Source: Actinomycetota bacterium (GTDB lineage Bacteria; Actinomycetota; Actinomycetes; Nanopelagicales; Nanopelagicaceae). Taken from it: 5,134 bases of DNA. Both the position numbers and the translations under genes were made by a program. A model generated the notes under the pieces. That model saw only the letters and a program-made list of their open reading frames with translations. It did no database searches and was not told the DNA's origin. The stretch is taken from assembly GCA_009705075.1 (NCBI GenBank), contig WLCY01000058.1:1-5134 (forward strand). Reading direction: 5' to 3'. Below, piece after piece: positions 1 to 5,134 of this stretch (position 1 is the first letter of the stretch; every line of letters begins with the position of its first letter).

Positions 1-217
1 AGACTGGCTCGCAAGCGCGACAACCTAGACAGAAAGAGGATTCACCTAGCAAATCGATTGCTGGCAATTTATCGTTCTGCACTGCGCGCATCAAAGTGAT
101 TCGACCACGCGGTGATGACTCTTCATTTCCAGTTATTTTGTAAGTAGGGCAGGCAGGTAGGCAGTATCCGCAAGAGATACAACGATCTAATTTATCTTGG
201 CTAAATTTCTCTCTCAT
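1..217 (-). CDS. glcF: Glycolate oxidase iron-sulfur subunit GlcF, N-terminal part (cut by window edge)
   Basis: GlcF carries two [4Fe-4S] clusters and passes electrons from the flavin subunit GlcD to the respiratory chain during oxidation of glycolate or related 2-hydroxyacids, at the inner face of the membrane. The first 72 codons are visible; my own minus-strand translation starts MREKFSQDKLDRCISCGYC. Residues 13-23 form a ferredoxin-type CxxCxxCxxxCP motif (C13, C16, C19, C23, then PTY), followed by a SPRGRI stretch at 35-40 that is typical of GlcF and related CCG-domain proteins. The second cluster begins at C63, C66 and C69 (CLGCRACEPV) just before the edge. The ATG overlaps the glcD stop as ATGA, so the two are probably translationally coupled; the SD is weak. 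The rest of the gene, including the expected CCG domains, lies outside the window. The iron-sulfur subunit of an L-lactate utilisation complex is less likely given the GlcD partner. Confidence 0.9.
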   Translation of the reverse strand, partial: MREKFSQDKLDRCISCGYCLPACPTYKITGNEESSPRGRITLMRAVQNDKLPAIDLLGESSFCLGCRACEPV

Positions 218-1596
218 GACCCAATACGTCCTGGATTTAATATTCCGGCTGGATCGAATACCTTCTTTATGTTGCGCTGTAATTCCATATTTACCGGACC
301 AATTTTTCCTTCAAGATATGGCAATTTCGCAGACCCAACGCCATGTTCACCAGTGATACTTCCACCAAATTCAAGGGGGAGGGCAAAGATTTCAGCAAGC
401 GCTAATTCCGCTGCCACAACTTCAAGGGGATTATCTTTATCTAAAACAATTGTTGGGTGCAGATTTCCATCACCAGCATGACCAAAGGTTCCGATGCGAA
501 GTCCATGCTTCTTACCAATTGCTTCGATTCTGGTTACAACCTCGGCCATAACTTTTCTTGGCACCGCAATATCTTCCAAGATTGAAAGTGAACTCAAACG
601 AGCAAGAGCCGGCAGCGAACATCTGCGCGCATATAACAAGGCCTCGGCCGCAGCAACATCAGCAGCAAGGGTTACGCCACGGCAACCACTTGAAGATTTA
701 GCAATCTCGGCCATCTTGCTAACGCTCTGCTCAATTGAAATTGCATCACCATCATCACCAAACAATAAGAGCGCACCAGCTTTAGTGTCTAAACCAAGGT
801 GTGCGAAATCTTCAACTGCAACCAAGCAGGTGTTATCCAAAAACTCTAACGTCGCGGGCAAGATTCCAGATGTAATTATTTTCTCTACGGCGCCTGCAGC
901 GGCAGCTAAATCTTCAAAGTAAGCAACGCCATATTTCGATGCTTCCGGTCTTGGCGCAAGTGCCACAGTAATTTCAGTGAATACCGCCAAAGTTCCCTCG
1001 CTGCCAACCAATAATCTGGTCACGTCATACCCCGCGACATCTTTTACCAATCGACCGCCGGTACGAATAATTTCACCAGTTCCCAAAACTGCTTCTAAAC
1101 CTAAGATGTAATTTCTTGTGGTGCCGTATTTCAAGCCGCGCAGACCGCCGGCACTGGTAGCAACGTTTCCACCTATTGTTGAAACATTTCGAGATCCTGG
1201 GTCAGGAACAAAGCGCAGACCTTCTTTTTCTACAAGTTGATCTAAAGCTAAATTCGTAACGCCTGGTTGAACAACCGCAATCATCTCGGATTTTGAAACT
1301 TCAAGAACTTTATTCATATTATTCATGCTCATGACAATTCCGCCATTTAGGGGAACGGTTGCTGCGCATAAATTACTTCCAGCACCACGAGCAATTATTG
1401 GAGTTTTGGTGTCGTGTGCGAATTTAACAATCTTTGAAACTTCTTCAGTATTCCTTGGCGCAACAATTACTTCCGGCAGGCCTTCAAACATCGGAGTCGC
1501 ATCGCGGCTATATGCCTGCAATGAAACGGCGTCACTGCGCACAACATCACTGCCCACAAGGGCGATTAATTGCGCTACTAAATCTGCTGTGGACAC
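214..1596 (-). CDS. glcD: Glycolate oxidase / D-2-hydroxyacid dehydrogenase FAD subunit GlcD
   Basis: This is the flavoprotein subunit of a glycolate oxidase-like enzyme, which oxidises glycolate or another D-2-hydroxyacid to the 2-oxoacid and hands electrons to GlcF. The 460 residues match the usual family length. The N-terminal PCMH-type FAD domain shows RGAGSNL at 70-76, PDPGS at 131-135, the flavin-binding IGGNVATSAGG run at 141-151, KYGTT at 156-160 and GSEGTLAV at 198-205. The C-terminal FAD-oxidase domain shows EDIAVPR at 341-347, GHAGDGNLH at 372-380 (H373 and H380, metal/active-site histidines in the family), GEHGVG at 416-421 and a final LNPGRI. The start is GTG; an upstream in-frame TAA soon blocks extension, and no Shine-Dalgarno sequence is visible. 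It lies 35 bases after the rrf2 stop and overlaps glcF by 4 bases. Substrate (glycolate, D-lactate or another hydroxyacid) cannot be decided from sequence. Confidence 0.92.
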   Translation of the reverse strand: MSTADLVAQLIALVGSDVVRSDAVSLQAYSRDATPMFEGLPEVIVAPRNTEEVSKIVKFAHDTKTPIIARGAGSNLCAATVPLNGGIVMSMNNMNKVLEVSKSEMIAVVQPGVTNLALDQLVEKEGLRFVPDPGSRNVSTIGGNVATSAGGLRGLKYGTTRNYILGLEAVLGTGEIIRTGGRLVKDVAGYDVTRLLVGSEGTLAVFTEITVALAPRPEASKYGVAYFEDLAAAAGAVEKIITSGILPATLEFLDNTCLVAVEDFAHLGLDTKAGALLLFGDDGDAISIEQSVSKMAEIAKSSSGCRGVTLAADVAAAEALLYARRCSLPALARLSSLSILEDIAVPRKVMAEVVTRIEAIGKKHGLRIGTFGHAGDGNLHPTIVLDKDNPLEVVAAELALAEIFALPLEFGGSITGEHGVGSAKLPYLEGKIGPVNMELQRNIKKVFDPAGILNPGRIGS

Positions 1597-1630
1597 AAGG
1601 TAATTAAACCATCGCTATGGAAGGAAGATC

Positions 1631-1660
1631 ATTATCGACGAGCCCAAGCGCCTTTTTCAG
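1631..1660 (-). promoter_or_regulatory. Possible internal promoter for glcD-glcF
   Basis: On the minus strand, GATAAT (1636-1631) is a five-of-six match to a -10 box. CTGAAA (1660-1655) lies 18 bases upstream and matches four of six positions of a -35 box. The pair sits over the last codons of the rrf2 gene and would give a leader of roughly 30 bases before the glcD GTG. It could let glcDF be expressed apart from the regulator. Such matches arise by chance in AT-rich DNA, so this is tentative. Confidence 0.25.
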
Positions 1661-2093
1661 CTAGCACCTTCTTTATTTCTGGTGAAAACTTCCCCGAAAT
1701 CACTTCTTGAATCGAAATGTTTTCCAATATGTCCCTTAGCCCTACACGAGTTGCTATCCACACATCCGTCAAATTCTTATTGACTCCCTGGTACTTTGCA
1801 TTTTCAGGCGCCTCACCTTTCACGGCAGCTAAAGGTCCATCAAGAATTCTAAAAACATCAGCGATAGAAACTTCTCTTGGGTCGACAGACATTTCATATC
1901 CACCATCTGGTCCGCGATGACTAGAAATGATTCCGGCCTTAGTAAGTGTTGCCAAGATTCCCTCTAAGAATTTGGGCGGAATATCGTGGCGACTGGAAAT
2001 CTTCTCGGCGCTTATCAACTTTGATTTCTCGGACTGCACGGCAATTTCAACTAGAGCCTGGATCCCATAATCCACTTTCGCACCTATTTTCAC
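1632..2093 (-). CDS. Rrf2-family transcriptional regulator, cluster-free (CymR-like)
   Basis: This is a small winged-helix repressor of the Rrf2 family, 153 residues, typical length. The N-terminus MKIGAKVDYGIQALVEIA is the family's first helix. The recognition region is IPPKFLEGILATLTKAGII (38-56) and the wing is RGPDGGYEM (60-68). Family members with an Fe-S cluster (IscR, NsrR) carry three cysteines around residues 90-105; here that stretch (KGEAPENAKYQGVNKN) has none and the whole protein is cysteine-free. It is therefore more like CymR, which controls sulfur metabolism through a protein partner or another ligand. It starts at GTG with a weak GAGAG about 10 bases upstream; this start aligns with the usual family N-terminus. 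It diverges from the ABC importer across a palindrome-rich region, and glcD follows in the same direction. Probable role: repressor of the importer and of itself, with glcDF as possible further targets. Family assignment is firm; target and signal are inferred. Confidence 0.9.
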   Translation of the reverse strand: MKIGAKVDYGIQALVEIAVQSEKSKLISAEKISSRHDIPPKFLEGILATLTKAGIISSHRGPDGGYEMSVDPREVSIADVFRILDGPLAAVKGEAPENAKYQGVNKNLTDVWIATRVGLRDILENISIQEVISGKFSPEIKKVLAEKGAWARR

Positions 2094-2149
2094 CTGACCA
2101 TTCTCTCAGCATTTCATATCTTTTTGTGAACGACTCTCCTCTTGGGTAA

Positions 2150-2178
2150 TTGCAATAGGACCTATTTCCTATTAATCT
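2150..2178 (+). promoter_or_regulatory. Candidate promoter of the ABC importer operon
   Basis: TTGCAA (2150-2155) matches four of six -35 positions, and TAATCT (2173-2178) lies 17 bases downstream as a weak -10 (three of six). Transcription would begin near 2185. The boxes are interleaved with the palindrome cluster, so a bound repressor would block RNA polymerase. The -10 is poor and other registers are possible. No convincing -10/-35 pair was found for the opposite, rrf2-directed promoter. Confidence 0.3.
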
Positions 2179-2192
2179 AGTAGGGAAATAGG
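2154..2192. promoter_or_regulatory. Operator-like palindrome cluster, probable Rrf2 binding site
   Basis: Three nested or overlapping inverted repeats occupy the divergent intergenic region. AATAGG-A-CCTATT (2154-2166) is a perfect 6+1+6 palindrome. CCTATTTCC (2161-2169) and GGAAATAGG (2184-2192) form a perfect 9-base inverted repeat with a 14-base spacer. Inside it, CCTATTAATCTAGTAGG (2168-2184) pairs at six of eight positions around its centre. The hexamer AATAGG or its complement occurs four times, at 2154, 2161, 2168 and 2187. Size and symmetry suit a dimeric winged-helix repressor such as the Rrf2 protein encoded next to it. The symmetry is seen directly; the protein assignment is inferred from position. 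Confidence 0.65.
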
Positions 2193-2205
2193 CGATACCC
2201 GCCTA
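2189..2205 (+). repeat. Short perfect hairpin in the importer leader
   Basis: TAGGCG (2189-2194) and CGCCTA (2200-2205) form a perfect 6-base stem with a 5-base loop (ATACC). It abuts the operator and repeats its TAGG/CCTA element, so it may be a further binding half-site pair. If transcription starts near 2185 it would instead fold at the very 5' end of the mRNA and could protect the transcript. There is no U-tract, so it is not a terminator. Confidence 0.45.
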
Positions 2206-2219
2206 ATTTCGGTGATTTG

Positions 2220-2226
2220 AAGGAGA
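2220..2226 (+). promoter_or_regulatory. Ribosome binding site of the substrate-binding protein gene
   Basis: AAGGAGA is a near-perfect Shine-Dalgarno sequence that ends 9 bases before the ATG at 2236 and fixes that start. It is much the strongest in the window: glcD has none, and the ATPase and permease starts have weak ones. This suits high expression of the binding protein relative to the transporter core. Confidence 0.8.
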
Positions 2227-2235
2227 TTAATCCGC

Positions 2236-3354
2236 ATGATACGCACTCGTAAACTTGGAGTTAGAAAGCTATCAGTTACGTTAATTACAGCGCTCATTGC
2301 AACTTCAGTGTTTTCAGGTGCAAGTTTTGCTGCAAGCAAGAGTCCTAAACCCAAGAAGCCAAAAATAGTAAAGCTCGCAACATCAGATGTTGTGCGAATT
2401 GGTTTTTTCTCTAACGTCACTCATGCTCCTGCGCTTGTGGCACAGGAACGCAAATTCTTTGAGAAATACTTAGATAAAGATAAGACAAAGATTGAATACA
2501 TTGCGTTTAATGCCGGACCAGCTGCCATTGAGGCGCTAAAAGGTGGTGCATTAGATGTGACCTACATCGGTCCGAATCCTTCGATTTCAGGCTTCGCATC
2601 AACTAGAGGAACACTCCTAAAAATTATCTCGGGCTCAACTTCAAATGGTGCACAGTTAGTTGTCCGTGAAGGCATAAATAGTGTTGCAGACTTTGCTGGA
2701 AAGAAAATTGCCTCACCACAATTGGGTAATACTCAAGACGTAGCGCTGCGATCATGGTTGGCGAGCAATGGATTTAAGACCAGCATCAATGGCGTGGGCG
2801 ATGTAACAGTGATACCAACCGAGAACTCTCAAACGCTAGCTTTATTTCAACGCGGTGACATTGATGGTGCATGGCTTCCAGAACCGTGGGCCTCGCGCCT
2901 TGTATTAGAGGCAAAAGCAAAGGTCTTCTTAGATGAGAAAACATTATGGCCAAATTCTAAATTTCTTACCACAAATATCATAGCCAGCTCGACTTTCCTT
3001 GCAAAATATCCAGGAACTGTGAAGTCGATTTTAAAAGGTCATTTAGATAGCCTGGATTTCATTAACAAAAATACTGTTATGGCGAAAGATGACGTACAAA
3101 AACAAATAACAAAATGGTCAGGTAAACCGCTTGCTGACAATGTGATTAATCGCTCTTGGTTAAATCTAGGCTTCTCTTATGAACCGCTAGCGGCTACTTT
3201 GAGCAAGAGCGCTGATGATGCAGTGGATGCTGGCCTTCTTACCAACCTCGGATCCAAAGGATTATCTGGGATTTACGATTTGGCTCTGTTAAATCAAATA
3301 CTGAAAGAGGGAAAGAAGAAGTCTGTAACCTCTGATGGCCTTGGTAAGGAATAG
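2236..3354 (+). CDS. ssuA: ABC importer substrate-binding protein, sulfonate/taurine/nitrate family (SsuA-like)
   Basis: This extracytoplasmic protein captures the substrate and delivers it to the SsuBC-type transporter. Length is 372 residues. The N-terminus is a Sec-type signal: basic RTRKLGVRK, hydrophobic core about 12-26, and likely cleavage after ASFA (residue 32). No lipobox cysteine is present. A Lys/Pro-rich linker (36-46) precedes the mature domain. NitT/TauT-family hallmarks follow: GFFSNVTHAPAL (57-67 region), FNAGPAAIEALKGGALD (91-107), IGPNPS (111-116), GKKIASPQLGNTQDVALRSW (155-174) and DGAWLPEPWASRLV (210-223). Mature sequence has no Cys and one Met. It is first in the operon, with the ATPase gene starting 8 bases after its stop. 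Sulfonate or taurine is favoured from family resemblance and the neighbouring CymR-like regulator; nitrate or a thiamine precursor cannot be excluded, since ligand residues are not diagnostic by eye. Confidence 0.87.
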   Translation: MIRTRKLGVRKLSVTLITALIATSVFSGASFAASKSPKPKKPKIVKLATSDVVRIGFFSNVTHAPALVAQERKFFEKYLDKDKTKIEYIAFNAGPAAIEALKGGALDVTYIGPNPSISGFASTRGTLLKIISGSTSNGAQLVVREGINSVADFAGKKIASPQLGNTQDVALRSWLASNGFKTSINGVGDVTVIPTENSQTLALFQRGDIDGAWLPEPWASRLVLEAKAKVFLDEKTLWPNSKFLTTNIIASSTFLAKYPGTVKSILKGHLDSLDFINKNTVMAKDDVQKQITKWSGKPLADNVINRSWLNLGFSYEPLAATLSKSADDAVDAGLLTNLGSKGLSGIYDLALLNQILKEGKKKSVTSDGLGKE

Positions 3355-3362
3355 GTGCGAAA

Positions 3363-4106
3363 TTGAATAATGCAGGAATCGCATTTGAGGTAAGAGATTT
3401 AACTAAACATTTTGGTCCGAATGAGCCACTGATACTTGATGGGCTAAACCTTTCGGTTCGGAATGGCGAGCTTGTCTCAATTCTTGGCGCCTCGGGCTGC
3501 GGCAAATCGACGCTGCTAAATATTCTCTCTGACTTGGATTCTGCAAGCTCAGGTAGTTTGGTTGTTAATGAAAAAACTACTTTAATATTTCAAGAACAAT
3601 CACTAATGCCTTGGCTCAGCGCAGGCAAGAACATTGAACTTGCGCTCTTGATAAATAAATATCCAAAGAAGTTAAGGCGCAAGCGCGCACAAGAACTTCT
3701 GGAATTAGTGCATTTAGGAAGTGCTTATGACAAGCGTCCACATGAACTTTCGGGAGGAATGAAACAACGTGTCGCTATTGCAAGAGCTCTAGCCCAAGAG
3801 AAGAAAATCCTTTTGATGGATGAACCATTTGCCGCATTGGATGCCATTACTCGTGATTTCTTGCATGAAGAATTAATAAGCATCTGGCAGCGCACCGGAA
3901 TAACTATTATCTTCGTAACGCATAATGTGCGAGAAGCCGTTCGACTTGGTCAGCGAGTTCTACTGATGTCTTCTAAGCCAGGTAGATTTCTGAAGGAGTG
4001 GGTCGTTGATATTCCGGAACCAAGACGAATCGATTCGCCAGCTGTGTCGCAGCTAGCCCGGGTTATAACTGACGATCTGCGCGAAGAAATTAGTCGACAT
4101 GGATAA
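3363..4106 (+). CDS. ssuB: ABC importer ATP-binding protein, sulfonate/taurine/nitrate family (SsuB-like)
   Basis: This is the cytoplasmic ATPase that powers the importer; 247 residues, normal for SsuB/TauB. All catalytic motifs are intact: Walker A GASGCGKST (42-50), Q-loop FQEQSLMPW (76-84, Q77), signature LSGGMKQR (129-136), Walker B ILLMDEP (149-155, D153 and E154), D-loop AALD (157-160) and the switch histidine in FVTHN (H187). The start is TTG at 3363: no other in-frame start lies between the upstream stop and the conserved first strand (IAFEVRDLTKHFG), and an in-register AGGTG sits 5 bases before it. The nearby ATG at 3370 is out of frame and soon closed. The gene ends inside the permease gene with an 8-base overlap, indicating co-translation. 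There is no C-terminal regulatory extension. The fold and role are certain; the transported compound is inferred from the binding protein. Confidence 0.92.
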   Translation: MNNAGIAFEVRDLTKHFGPNEPLILDGLNLSVRNGELVSILGASGCGKSTLLNILSDLDSASSGSLVVNEKTTLIFQEQSLMPWLSAGKNIELALLINKYPKKLRRKRAQELLELVHLGSAYDKRPHELSGGMKQRVAIARALAQEKKILLMDEPFAALDAITRDFLHEELISIWQRTGITIIFVTHNVREAVRLGQRVLLMSSKPGRFLKEWVVDIPEPRRIDSPAVSQLARVITDDLREEISRHG

Positions 4107-4956
4107 TTCAAATATCGATCTATCAAAATTTTCTGCCGGCCTAGACGCCTTGGAATCGGGCACTTCACGTAAGCGCAATAAGTTTGCCTCGTTATTGAAT
4201 TTTGTCGCTCCTGTATTAGCCGTCATCTTGGTTATCTTGATTTGGCAAATTGCTGTCTACCTAAAATTCAAACCAGATTACATATTGCCAACTCCGAGTC
4301 AGGTCTGGGCTTCACTTCAAAATCAATGGAATCAGGGCCTACTCTGGCATTCGGCAACAAATTCTTTGCGGCGCGGTGTTCAAGGTTTCTTAATTGCGAT
4401 TGTAATCGCGACTCCTATTGGTCTTGCCCTCGGCCTAAACAAAATGGCTCGCGCAATTTTTAGACCGATTTTAACTGGCTTGCAACAACTTCCCTCAGTC
4501 GCATGGGTTCCAGCATCGATAATTTGGTTTGGGTTATCAAATGCCACGATCTATGCAGTCGTGCTTCTTGGTGCAGTGCCATCAATCGCTAATGGTCTAA
4601 TTTCTGGAATTGATCAAATTCCAAGAATCTATCTAAAGGTTGGCAAAGTGCTTGGGGCAAAGAGATTAGTTTCGATAAGACACATAGTTCTTCCGGCGGC
4701 TTGGCCTGGATATCTATCAGGACTAGAACAAGGCTGGGCTTTTGCTTGGCGCTCATTAATGGCAGCAGAACTCATCGCAGTTTCGCCCGCGCTTGGACCG
4801 GGATTAGGACAAATGCTAGATACCGGACGCCAACTTGGCGATATGTCACTCGTTCTCGCAGCTATTTTTGTAATTATGTTGGTGGGAGTTTTAATTGAAA
4901 GAGTCTTCTTCGCACCGATACGCAATAGAACTCTACGTAATCGCGGTCTTGGTTAG
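4099..4956 (+). CDS. ssuC: ABC importer permease, sulfonate/taurine/nitrate family (SsuC-like)
   Basis: This is the membrane component of the importer, presumably acting as a homodimer; 285 residues. A hydrophilic N-terminal tail of about 30 residues precedes the first membrane segment (about 32-53). Then come the periplasmic motif YILPTPSQVW (61-70) found in SsuC/TauC permeases, and further hydrophobic segments near 96-112, 122-145, 149-170, 208-228 and 249-270. The EAA-type cytoplasmic loop that contacts the ATPase is VGKVLGAKRLVSIRHIVLP (181-199), with the conserved Gly at 186 and LP at the end. LPSVAWVP (131-138) and AWRSLMAAELI (216-226) are also typical of the family. The ATG overlaps the end of the ATPase gene in another frame, with only a weak purine-rich GAAGAA upstream, so translation is probably coupled. 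No desulfonase gene follows; the operon ends here against a convergent gene. Confidence 0.9.
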   Translation: MDNSNIDLSKFSAGLDALESGTSRKRNKFASLLNFVAPVLAVILVILIWQIAVYLKFKPDYILPTPSQVWASLQNQWNQGLLWHSATNSLRRGVQGFLIAIVIATPIGLALGLNKMARAIFRPILTGLQQLPSVAWVPASIIWFGLSNATIYAVVLLGAVPSIANGLISGIDQIPRIYLKVGKVLGAKRLVSIRHIVLPAAWPGYLSGLEQGWAFAWRSLMAAELIAVSPALGPGLGQMLDTGRQLGDMSLVLAAIFVIMLVGVLIERVFFAPIRNRTLRNRGLG

Positions 4957-4958
4957 AT

Positions 4959-5134
4959 TTACAGCAACACCTTGCGGATTGCCTCTGGAATGTAATCAAT
5001 AATCATCGAGGCCGAAATAGGTCCACCTTTTGAGGCGAGACGGGCAGCGCGGTCATGAATAAAAGAGGCTGACGCAGCTATCTCTGCAAATCGATTTGGT
5101 GAACTCAAGATTTCGATCTCGTTAGTCGCTGCAA
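4959..5134 (-). CDS. nnrD: Probable ADP-dependent NAD(P)H-hydrate dehydratase, C-terminal end (cut by window edge)
   Basis: A minus-strand frame stays open from the right edge to a TAA at 4961-4959, giving 57 residues that begin AATNEIEILSSPNRFAEIAA and end IPEAIRKVLL. The run AASASFIHDRAARLASKGG followed by ISASMIIDYIPEAIRKVL resembles the last two helices of YjeF C-terminal-domain proteins, which have an A-x-A-x-x-x-H-x-x-A-A-x-x-A helix, then GPxxASDxxxxLPxAI at the end. NnrD repairs hydrated, damaged NAD(P)H in an ADP-dependent (or ATP-dependent) reaction in the cytoplasm. The diagnostic GTGDVL loop would lie just outside the window. This gene is tail to tail with the importer operon and probably unrelated to it. 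The open frame is clear; the name rests on a short C-terminal resemblance. Confidence 0.65.
   Translation of the reverse strand, partial: AATNEIEILSSPNRFAEIAASASFIHDRAARLASKGGPISASMIIDYIPEAIRKVLL

Noticed and set aside
197..1603. Plus-strand open frames at 197-481, 494-922 and 1325-1603
   Set aside because: They lie antisense to glcD, whose domains and motifs are continuous. Their translations show no family features and are rich in Ser/Pro/Arg, as expected of shadow frames.
1717..2149. Plus-strand open frames at 1717-1920 and 1946-2149
   Set aside because: They are antisense to the Rrf2 gene, with no recognisable domain and no good ribosome binding site.
2154..2192. CRISPR or tandem-repeat reading of the repeated AATAGG hexamers
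   Set aside because: The units are six bases in mixed orientation without spacers of uniform size; operator half-sites explain them better.
2094..2235. Riboswitch or small RNA in the divergent region
   Set aside because: Symmetric DNA elements explain most of it. Only one short stem could form in the leader, and no known sulfur riboswitch (SAM-type) architecture fits in the remaining 30 bases.
2172..2420. Minus-strand 82-codon frame covering the operator and the signal-peptide region
   Set aside because: It would overlap the importer promoter and the start of the binding protein gene. The hydrophobic run is the complement of the signal-peptide codons, and no family resemblance is seen.
3370..3393. 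ATG at 3370 as the ATPase start
   Set aside because: It is out of frame with the ATPase and reaches a stop after seven codons; the TTG at 3363 is the only start preserving the conserved N-terminal strand.
3239..4168. Minus-strand frames at 3239-3505 and 3950-4168
   Set aside because: They cross gene boundaries of the intact importer operon in antisense and have no domain features.
4242..4925. Frames inside the permease gene (plus 4242-4463 and 4701-4898, minus 4629-4925)
   Set aside because: The permease frame shows coherent membrane segments and the EAA loop; these alternatives show neither and are shadows.

Overview
The window reads as a compact piece of an actinobacterial chromosome with an unusually low, AT-leaning base composition. 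The Rrf2 regulator, the GlcD-type oxidase and the substrate-binding protein all look like actinobacterial versions of their families. Codons, however, are often A/T-ending, gaps between genes are tiny, and GTG and TTG starts are used. This fits a streamlined, low-GC freshwater lineage of the acI / Nanopelagicales type. That assignment is inference from style, not a database match.

Layout, left to right. Minus strand: the start of glcF (cut by the left edge), then glcD, then an Rrf2-family regulator. These three are co-directional and tightly packed, in transcription order rrf2, glcD, glcF. Next comes a 142-base divergent intergenic region (2094-2235) with a dense cluster of palindromes built from AATAGG/CCTATT. 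Plus strand: a three-gene ABC importer operon of the nitrate/sulfonate/taurine family, with binding protein, ATPase and permease in that order. At the right edge a minus-strand gene, probably the C-terminus of NAD(P)H-hydrate dehydratase (nnrD), meets the permease gene tail to tail with two bases between them.

How the parts may work together. The importer most likely brings in an organosulfur compound (an alkanesulfonate or taurine-like molecule) as a sulfur source. The divergent Rrf2 protein has no cysteines, so it cannot be an IscR-type iron-sulfur sensor; it resembles the CymR-like regulators of sulfur metabolism and probably binds the palindrome cluster. GlcD and GlcF are the flavin and iron-sulfur subunits of a glycolate/D-2-hydroxyacid oxidase. 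Their position behind the regulator raises the possibility that hydroxyacid oxidation is tied to organosulfur use, but no desulfonating enzyme is visible here.

No RNA gene, insertion sequence, CRISPR array or phage gene was seen. I did not find a clearly new system. The points most worth a second look are the operator cluster with its adjoining hairpin, the regulator-glcDF-importer arrangement, and the sulfur-poor, lipobox-free binding protein.
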